In this document: piece by piece, positions 58,319 to 64,000 of the stretch
How the letters are laid out: every line of letters starts with the position of its first letter
How positions within the stretch are numbered: position 1 is the stretch's first letter
NCBI GenBank assembly: GCA_003096535.1
Contig: QEKJ01000011.1
Span: forward strand, 1 to 64,000
From: Agathobaculum butyriciproducens
GTDB taxonomy: Bacteria; Bacillota; Clostridia; Oscillospirales; Butyricicoccaceae
Length of the DNA: 64,000 bases
Direction of reading: 5' to 3'
The notes under the pieces: model-generated
What the model was told of the DNA's origin: nothing
What the model saw: the letters and a program-made list of their open reading frames with translations, nothing else
Databases searched by the model: none
Translations under genes and position numbers: made by a program

Positions 58319-59503
58319 TCAAGTGTAGTTCACCCAAACACTGTCTTGATCCGACGAACGCACACAGTTTTCGATAAAACGGACGCCCTCCGCACCGTCG
58401 CGGATGTTCGGGAACCAAATATCATCCATGACTACATTGGCCGATTCTCCATGGATAACACGATCCATTGCAGTTGCGAACCGGCGATACAGATTCGCCC
58501 AAGATTCAAATAGCCCTTCGGCATGTCCACCTCCCATGCGGTCACAAGTGATGGCTTCGTCATCCTGATAGAGATATCCCTGACCACGATCTAGAATCTG
58601 AACTGGCTTTCCCTGCTCCTCAAAAATAAGCTGATTGGGGTGTTCATCCCACCACTCGATAGATGCCTTTTCACCGACTACTCGGATTTTCTGCTGATGG
58701 GTAGAACCAGCGTTGACACAGCTCGCCCACAGATTGCCGACCGCACCATTATCATATTGGATCAGAACAAAAGCGTTGTCCTCCAGAGGGGCACGGCTCT
58801 TGACAAAGCTCTGTCTAGCACACATCAGCTTTTCAATTTTGAGGTTGGGTACCATGGTTTCAGCGAGGAACAGTGCATGTGTACCGACATCTCCTAATAC
58901 GTAGGAAGGTCCCGCCTTTTCAGGGGTGACGCGCCACTTTGTACCCGGATCATTCGCTTCCACAGCGGAGGAATGATAGCCGTGCGCAAATTGCATGTTG
59001 ATGATGCGGATTTCGCCTAACATCCCTTCCTGAATCATGCGGCGTGCCTGATGAATCATCTGAGCACCAGTATAACCGTAGGTCACGCCAACGATGCGAT
59101 TTTGCTTTTTTGCAAGAGAAACCAGTTCTTCAGCCTGTTCAGTTGTAAAGCAAAGCGGCTTTTCACAGATGGCATGCAGACCGGCTTCGAGCGCGGCCTT
59201 CAGGATCTCGTAATGCGTAAAGTTGGGAGTCGCGATAGAGACCGCCTGAATGCCGTCCGGGCGCTTAGCTTCCTCGGCAAACATGGTCTTGTAATCGGGG
59301 TAGCAGCGCTCGGGGGCAACGCCCCAGTTGACGCCGAATTCCCGGCCGCGCTCCTCGTTCACATCGAACGCACCCGCGCACAGCGTGAACAGGCGATCCC
59401 GCAATGCAGAATTGCGATGAATATAGCCAATCTGGCTGCCGCGGCCGCCGCCAACCATACCCCAGCGAATGGGCTGTTCCAGATGGAATTCCTCGTTAAA
59501 CAT
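58319..59503 (-). CDS. Gfo/Idh/MocA family dehydrogenase of the inositol operon
   Basis: A 394-residue NAD(P)-dependent oxidoreductase. The Rossmann part begins IRWGMVGGGRGSQIGYIHRN; the catalytic EKP is in GLHAICEKPLCFTTEQAEEL. The C-terminal half contains GDVGTHALFLAETMV and the DRMGGGHAEGLFESWANLYR block of a larger subfamily (about 390 residues). Its place after iolD-iolE and CoA-transferase genes suggests that it oxidises inositol, an inosose or a related ring compound. The start at 59503 has GGAGG nine bases upstream. Last gene of the operon. Confidence 0.88.
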   Translation of the reverse strand: MFNEEFHLEQPIRWGMVGGGRGSQIGYIHRNSALRDRLFTLCAGAFDVNEERGREFGVNWGVAPERCYPDYKTMFAEEAKRPDGIQAVSIATPNFTHYEILKAALEAGLHAICEKPLCFTTEQAEELVSLAKKQNRIVGVTYGYTGAQMIHQARRMIQEGMLGEIRIINMQFAHGYHSSAVEANDPGTKWRVTPEKAGPSYVLGDVGTHALFLAETMVPNLKIEKLMCARQSFVKSRAPLEDNAFVLIQYDNGAVGNLWASCVNAGSTHQQKIRVVGEKASIEWWDEHPNQLIFEEQGKPVQILDRGQGYLYQDDEAITCDRMGGGHAEGLFESWANLYRRFATAMDRVIHGESANVVMDDIWFPNIRDGAEGVRFIENCVRSSDQDSVWVNYT

Positions 59504-59517
59504 AATCAATATCCTCC

Positions 59518-60198
59518 TTATACGATATTCATTTCTGTCAAATTTTTTGAAATTGCAAACTCAGCTTCGGTTACTGCCTGCACATCGTCAATCGTATACT
59601 GTGGATTTAATTCAGTCAATACAAGACCCGTATCTGTAACATTAAACACACACATTTCAGTGATGATTTTAGTGACACAATGTACTGCTGTTAACGGAAG
59701 CGTGCATTTTTTCAGAATTTTAGGAACGCCTCGTGCAGTGTGTTCCATCGCAACAATGACCTGACGAACACCTGCCAGCAAATCCATTGCGCCGCCCATT
59801 CCGGGGGTTTTTTCCCCGGGGATCATCCAGTTTGCAAGAGACCCCTCCTGATCCACTTGCAGGCTTCCCAGAATCGTGACATCTACATGTCCACCCCGAA
59901 TCAGACCGAAGGAAGTCACAGAATCGATGAATGCGCCTCCGGATGCTACTGCAGCCAGTTTGCCGCCGGCATCTGTAATATGCGGATGCCGCGTATCATC
60001 CTGCACCTTGTCTAATCCGATAATTCCATTCTCCGATTGAATCGTCACACGGATATCGGAGGGTAAATACTGCGGAATGAGCGTCGGAAGCCCAATGCCA
60101 AGGTTTACGACCATGCCATTTTTCAATTCCAAGGCTGTGCGACGTGCAATAATCTCCTTAGCGGAACGTGCTTCAAATGCGTTCAGAGCTTCACTCAT
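59518..60198 (-). CDS. 3-oxoacid CoA-transferase subunit B
   Basis: A 226-residue beta subunit of a family I CoA-transferase. It reads ARRTALELKNGMVVNLGIGL, then QSENGIIGLD with the Glu that forms the covalent CoA thioester, and DSVTSFGLIRGGHVDVTILG; GAMDLLAGVRQVIVAMEH is also typical. The start at 60198 follows GGGGGG; the coding region overlaps subunit A by eight bases, so they are translated together. The substrate is probably a 3-oxoacid made during inositol breakdown. Confidence 0.93.
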   Translation of the reverse strand: MSEALNAFEARSAKEIIARRTALELKNGMVVNLGIGLPTLIPQYLPSDIRVTIQSENGIIGLDKVQDDTRHPHITDAGGKLAAVASGGAFIDSVTSFGLIRGGHVDVTILGSLQVDQEGSLANWMIPGEKTPGMGGAMDLLAGVRQVIVAMEHTARGVPKILKKCTLPLTAVHCVTKIITEMCVFNVTDTGLVLTELNPQYTIDDVQAVTEAEFAISKNLTEMNIV

Positions 60199-60886
60199 CG
60201 TCTTGCCCCCCATTCACAATATAATCCACCAGAATCCCGTATGTCTGCACATCTTCAGGTCGAATCTCTCCCACGGATACCAGTTGCTCGGCTTCTGCAA
60301 TGACGATATCTGCAGCAGTTGCCATAACCTGATTGAAATTGCGAGCCGTGCCGGCATACCAGACATTTCCTTCCTCATCTACCTGCTGACCACAAATCAA
60401 CGCGAAATCAGCGCTCAAAGGACGCATCAGTAAATAGTCAACACCGTCGATGTTCTGCCGCCCGACCACATAATCTTTTGCGTCCTCAACCAACGTGCCA
60501 ACGCCGGTTTTGGTTAAGGTTCCGCCCAGACCGGCGCCGCCTGCCCGGATCATCTCCGCCAAAGAGCCTTGCGGCAACAGATCAATACGCATGGTACCGG
60601 CATTCATCTGCTCTGTTGCCTCTGGGTTCAGTCCAATATGGGTAGTAACTAAGCGGCTGACCTGATGATTGTGAATCAGCTTGGCTACGCCATAATACGC
60701 TTCTCCGTTCGGGCCTTCCAAGAGACCGGCATCGTTGCAGATGATAGTAAGATCCTTCTTTTGACTGGCTGCTAGCGCATCCATGAGGCGATGTGCCGTG
60801 CCACATCCCAGAAATCCGCCGCACATGATTACGGCACCATCCGGAATCATATCAACAGCTTGCTGAGCGGAAAGTTGTTTCTTCAT
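60191..60886 (-). CDS. 3-oxoacid CoA-transferase subunit A
   Basis: A 231-residue alpha subunit. Marks are SAQQAVDMIPDGAVIMCGGF, the FLGCGTAHRLMDAL block, GTMRIDLLPQGSLAEMIRAG and GAGLGGTLTKTGVGT, and DYLLMRPLSADFALI. It pairs with the overlapping subunit B to move CoA between acyl groups. It starts 20 bases after the iolE stop, within the inositol operon, which is unusual for Bacillus-type iol clusters. Confidence 0.93.
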   Translation of the reverse strand: MKKQLSAQQAVDMIPDGAVIMCGGFLGCGTAHRLMDALAASQKKDLTIICNDAGLLEGPNGEAYYGVAKLIHNHQVSRLVTTHIGLNPEATEQMNAGTMRIDLLPQGSLAEMIRAGGAGLGGTLTKTGVGTLVEDAKDYVVGRQNIDGVDYLLMRPLSADFALICGQQVDEEGNVWYAGTARNFNQVMATAADIVIAEAEQLVSVGEIRPEDVQTYGILVDYIVNGGQDDE

Positions 60887-60906
60887 GCTGCACCGTCTCT
60901 CCTTAA

Positions 60907-61794
60907 TTATACGCCGAGCTGCTCGCGCATGAACGCGCGCGCTTTCTGGGCGTACTCCAGCGGATCAGCCTTAGCGGGATCCTGCTCGGCCTCCACAACG
61001 ATCCAGCCCTCGTAATCGCTGGCCTTCAGAATCTCAAAGATCGACATCCAGTCTACGCAGTTGCCGTCGCCCGGCACGGTGAACATACCGTTCTTTACAC
61101 CCCACAGGAAACTGTGGCCACCCGACTTGACCTGCTCAAACACTTCGCGGCGAACGTCCTTAACATGGATATGTACAACACGGTCGATGTACTTTTTCAG
61201 AATTGATACCGGATTCTCGCCTGCGATTGTCGAATGTCCGGTATCGAACAGCAGACCAACCAGTGTCGGATCAGTCAGTTCCATCAGCCGGTCAATTTCT
61301 TTCATCGATTGGATGCCTGTGCCAACATGGGGATGGAAGCAGACCTTCATTCCCTTCTTTTGGGCGCGGCGGCCCAGCTCGTTTAGACCCTCGGCCAGAT
61401 TCTTCATCTGCTCCTCAGTCAGGATCGGGCAGTTGGAGAAGAGGGGAGTTTCCTCCTGGCCGTGTACGGTCACGCCGCATTCACCGACGCCGATTACACG
61501 AGCGCCCAAGCCATAGGTAAAGTCCATGTGCTTTTCAAACTCTGCAAAGGTACGCTCGTTCTCAAAGGTGGTGAAAAAGCTCGAGAACCACATATTGCAG
61601 ATCTGCAGACCGCGCAGATCGAGCGCCTTCTTGAGCACATCAAAATCCTTGGGGTATTTGCAGCCACCCTCGCTACCCTTGTATCCAGCCAGAGCCATTT
61701 CGCTCAGGCACTGCTGATAAGTCAGTTCGCCGCCCAGAGAGGGCAGGTCATCGTTCGTCCAGTTGATCGGCGCGCAGCCAAATTGTACCTTCAT
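60907..61794 (-). CDS. iolE: Myo-inosose-2 dehydratase
   Basis: A 295-residue TIM-barrel enzyme that dehydrates scyllo-inosose to the trihydroxycyclohexane-dione acted on by IolD. IolE marks are FGCAPINWTNDDLPSLGGEL then TYQQCLSEMALAGYKGSEGG, CFHPHVGTGIQSMKEIDRLM, VGLLFDTGHSTIAGENPV, VVHIHVKDVR and GWIVVEAEQDPAKADPLEYA; the Glu/Asp/His metal set lies in these blocks. The length is normal. It starts 12 bases after iolD. Confidence 0.93.
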   Translation of the reverse strand: MKVQFGCAPINWTNDDLPSLGGELTYQQCLSEMALAGYKGSEGGCKYPKDFDVLKKALDLRGLQICNMWFSSFFTTFENERTFAEFEKHMDFTYGLGARVIGVGECGVTVHGQEETPLFSNCPILTEEQMKNLAEGLNELGRRAQKKGMKVCFHPHVGTGIQSMKEIDRLMELTDPTLVGLLFDTGHSTIAGENPVSILKKYIDRVVHIHVKDVRREVFEQVKSGGHSFLWGVKNGMFTVPGDGNCVDWMSIFEILKASDYEGWIVVEAEQDPAKADPLEYAQKARAFMREQLGV

Positions 61795-61805
61795 ATTTAT
61801 TCTCC

Positions 61806-63668
61806 TTAATATTTCCGCAGATTCTTGACAACATCATTCAGCTTTTCGTAAGCCTTGCGCACGGATTCCTTCTCGGCGACAGAAGCGGTGCCAACACGCC
61901 AAAAATTCTCATAACCTTCGGTCATCGTGCCGGGCAGAACCATGATCTCGATCAGGGTCGAGACATCGGACTGCTTGCTGGCCTCGATGGCAGCGTGCAG
62001 CTCGGTGAGCGTGGTGACACGCCAGGTCTTTACGCCATAGGCAGAGGCAAGCTTGGCATAGTTCACCGGGACGTAGCCGCCGGTCAGTCCGCCGGTGGAC
62101 TGCTCACGGAAGCGGAACTCAGTGCCGAAGGTACCCATGCCCTGCGAACGCTCCAGATTGTGAATGCACTGGTGGCCGCTGTTGTTGAAAAGCAGAACGT
62201 TGATCTTGTGCCCCTCCTGAATGCTGGTCAGCAGATCGGAGTGACCCATCAGGAAGCCGCCGTCGCCGACGAAGGTATAGACCTCGTGCTCGGGATCGGC
62301 CAGCTTGACGCCCAGAGCGCCAGAGACCTCATAGCCCATGCAGGAGAAACCGTATTCCAGATGGTATGCACCCGGACGGCGCGCAGTCCAGACGCGTTCC
62401 AGATCGGACGGCAGACTGCCGGAGGCGGCAACGATATTGTCCTCGCGCAGCAATTCATTCAGTTCCATCAGCACGCGGGTCTGGTTGAGCGCCGCGGCTT
62501 CCGGAGCCTCCAGCTGCGCCAGACGCGCAAGCTCGGTCTGCCAGGAGCGCTTTGCGTCCTTTACCTCATCGCTCCAGTCGGTGTGCCAGCCGCGCGCCTG
62601 CAAAGCGGTGTGCAACGCCTCCACGCCTGCACGCGCATCGGCGACAACCGATTCGGCATCCAGCTTGAGCGCGTCCATGCGGCTGGTGTTGATGGAAACA
62701 AAGCGCGCATCGGCTGCAAAGCCATTCTTGGAATTGGTGACAAAATCATTGAGTTTAGTGCCGACCGCGAGAATCAGATCGGCCTGCTTGGTGATCACGT
62801 TGGCAGACAGCGTGCCGCAGATGCCAGCGCAGCCCAGATACCAGTCGCTTTCGCAGCTGACCTCACCCTTTCCTGCCTGCGTCTCGGCGACCGGAATGCC
62901 AAATTCTTCAGCGAACGCCAGCACAGCCGCGCCCGCATCGCTGTAGCGCACGCCGCCGCCCGACAGAATGACCGGCTTCTTGCTGGTCATCAGCAGTTCT
63001 GCTGCCCGATCTACTGCCTCGGCACTCGCGGGCTGGCGATCCAAATGCCAGACGCGTTTTCTAAAGAATTCTTCGGGGTAATCATAGGCTTCTCCCTGTA
63101 CATCCTGAGGAAGGCAGACAGTGACCGCACCGGTCTTAGCAGGATCGGTCAAAACACGCATGGCGTTGAGCATGGCTGTCATGAGTTGTTCCGGGCGTTG
63201 TACACGATCCCAGTAGCGGCTGACCGCCTTGAACGAATCGTTGACGGAAATCGAATAGTCCTCGTCATGCTCGAACTGCTGGAGCACCGGGTCGGGCTGG
63301 CGGTCGGCGTAGGTGTCGGACGGCAGCAGCAGCACGGGGATACGGTTGACCGAGGCCGTGCCGGCTGCGGTAACCATATTGAGCGAGCCGGGGCCGATGG
63401 ACGCGGTGCAGGCGTAGATCGCGCGGCGGCGCATCTGCTTGGCGAATGCCACACAGACGTGGGCGATCTCCTGCTCGTTCTTGCCTTGAATGAAAGGCAT
63501 CTGGTCGGCATACTGCTCTAATGCCTGCCCTAATCCCACTACATTGCCATGACCGAAAATTCCCATAATGCCATGCACAAACTTTTCTTCTTTCCCATCA
63601 ACGCAGACATATTGCATATCAAGAAAGCGTACCAACGCCTGCGCCATTGTCAGCTTTACTGTGTTCAT
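61806..63668 (-). CDS. iolD: 3D-(3,5/4)-trihydroxycyclohexane-1,2-dione hydrolase
   Basis: A 620-residue thiamine-diphosphate enzyme that opens the inositol-derived ring to 5-deoxy-glucuronate. It reads VKLTMAQALVRFLDMQYVCV, HGIMGIFGHGNVVGLGQALE (with the catalytic Glu further on), then IYACTASIGPGSLNMVTAAG. The C-terminal ThDP domain has EYGFSCMGYEVSGALGVKLA and the metal-binding GDGGFLMGHSDLLTS...NNSGHQCIHNLE. The start at 63668 follows GAGGAG by nine bases. It anchors the identity of this operon as inositol catabolism. Confidence 0.95.
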   Translation of the reverse strand: MNTVKLTMAQALVRFLDMQYVCVDGKEEKFVHGIMGIFGHGNVVGLGQALEQYADQMPFIQGKNEQEIAHVCVAFAKQMRRRAIYACTASIGPGSLNMVTAAGTASVNRIPVLLLPSDTYADRQPDPVLQQFEHDEDYSISVNDSFKAVSRYWDRVQRPEQLMTAMLNAMRVLTDPAKTGAVTVCLPQDVQGEAYDYPEEFFRKRVWHLDRQPASAEAVDRAAELLMTSKKPVILSGGGVRYSDAGAAVLAFAEEFGIPVAETQAGKGEVSCESDWYLGCAGICGTLSANVITKQADLILAVGTKLNDFVTNSKNGFAADARFVSINTSRMDALKLDAESVVADARAGVEALHTALQARGWHTDWSDEVKDAKRSWQTELARLAQLEAPEAAALNQTRVLMELNELLREDNIVAASGSLPSDLERVWTARRPGAYHLEYGFSCMGYEVSGALGVKLADPEHEVYTFVGDGGFLMGHSDLLTSIQEGHKINVLLFNNSGHQCIHNLERSQGMGTFGTEFRFREQSTGGLTGGYVPVNYAKLASAYGVKTWRVTTLTELHAAIEASKQSDVSTLIEIMVLPGTMTEGYENFWRVGTASVAEKESVRKAYEKLNDVVKNLRKY

Positions 63669-63701
63669 TTTCACGATCTCCTCACTGAATGTTCGCTACT
63701 T

Positions 63702-64000
63702 TCATCTATTCAACACATATTTGTCCAGCAATCGGCTGGTTTCGGCAGCCACTTCCGCTACATCACACTGCCAATGCTTGGCACTGATCAGCTCGTAGCT
63801 CCACCAACCCTCATAGCCGGTGTCCTTGACGGCCTGCACCCACTCTGCAAGAGGGACTTCACCTTCACCAGCGTACATACCTCGCAGAATAGTCTCATCG
63901 AAGGATTCTCCTTCCTTGGAAAGCCTGCAATCACAGAAGTGAATGTGATAAATACGATTAGGATCAAAATGCCGCACATCATCCGGTGTAGTATCACCGC
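63702..64000 (-). CDS. TIM-barrel sugar isomerase/epimerase, C-terminal part (cut by window edge)
   Basis: The frame is open to the right edge and ends at 63702: ...GDTTPDDVRHFDPNRIYHIH then FCDCRLSKEGESFDETILRG, GEGEVPLAEWVQAVKDTGYE and WWSYELISAKHWQCDVAEVA. The HxHFCD and GxGxxPL...L...GYxGWWSxEL pattern is the end of a xylose-isomerase-like barrel of the IolE/IolI/IolH type. It lies 33 bases before iolD on the same strand, so it is an upstream gene of the inositol operon. Subfamily not resolved. Confidence 0.8.
   Translation of the reverse strand, partial: GDTTPDDVRHFDPNRIYHIHFCDCRLSKEGESFDETILRGMYAGEGEVPLAEWVQAVKDTGYEGWWSYELISAKHWQCDVAEVAAETSRLLDKYVLNR

Noticed and set aside
61995..63521. 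Plus-strand open frame of 508 codons opposite iolD
   Set aside because: Antisense of a strongly conserved enzyme within a tight minus-strand operon.

Overview
The window comes from the chromosome of a Gram-positive anaerobe, most likely a gut Clostridia of the Oscillospirales / Butyricicoccus-Agathobaculum type. This placement is inferred from gene content, not from a marker gene. The evidence is: strong GGAGG ribosome sites, TTGACA/TATAAT promoters, a tandem glycine riboswitch, a CGAAC-type SOS box before recA, hybrid-cluster protein and rubredoxin, an SLH-domain wall protein, Clostridial mobile elements, and no respiratory genes. The backbone looks GC-rich, and a visibly AT-rich island runs from about 27.3 to 41.9 kb.

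Region by region. 0-1.2 kb is scarred: an IS3-family end, a DUF3343 gene, two truncated genes fused back to back, and the 3' end of a group II intron. 1.2-10.6 kb is backbone: a MATE transporter, a cyclophilin lipoprotein, a glycine-riboswitch-controlled sodium/amino-acid symporter, an FHA-RodA/FtsW fusion with its partner penicillin-binding protein, trmN6-like and rsmI. 10.6-15.2 kb holds DUF134 and NifX-like genes, a strongly folded RNA candidate, and a ferredoxin-rubredoxin-hcp operon divergent from a Crp/Fnr regulator. 15.4-17.2 kb is a decayed conjugative-element remnant. 17.3-27.2 kb is backbone: a DUF4300 lipoprotein, tRNA-Thr, rpsF-ssb-rpsR, a zinc-ribbon membrane protein, a SecD-like/SLH/L,D-transpeptidase protein, and tetR-trpS.

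27.3-41.9 kb is an AT-rich integrative mobilizable element of the Tn4451 type. It has a large serine recombinase, TnpW- and TnpV-like proteins, ParB, a relaxase and MobC. Its cargo is a regulated type I restriction system, hsdM-hsdS-FRG-hsdR. The element shows decay: a Cys replaces the expected catalytic-site Arg in the recombinase, a stop codon interrupts a sigma-like gene, and a ParM-like gene is reduced to its first 23 codons. Agmatine deiminase follows. 43.2-47.9 kb is a second accessory block with an XRE protein, an AAA ATPase with a nuclease-like tail, and a broken serine recombinase. 47.9-54.9 kb returns to backbone: a small membrane protein, a DtxR-type regulator, recA-recX under an SOS box, pepF, and guanine deaminase under a guanine riboswitch. 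55-57 kb holds an IS110-family element with a candidate bridge RNA. A marR-yczE pair follows, with a perfect 24-bp operator.

58.3-64 kb, on the minus strand and running off the right edge, is an inositol catabolic operon: a TIM-barrel isomerase (cut), iolD, iolE, both subunits of a 3-oxoacid CoA-transferase, and a Gfo/Idh/MocA dehydrogenase. The CoA-transferase pair inside an iol operon suggests a fermentative variant of the pathway.
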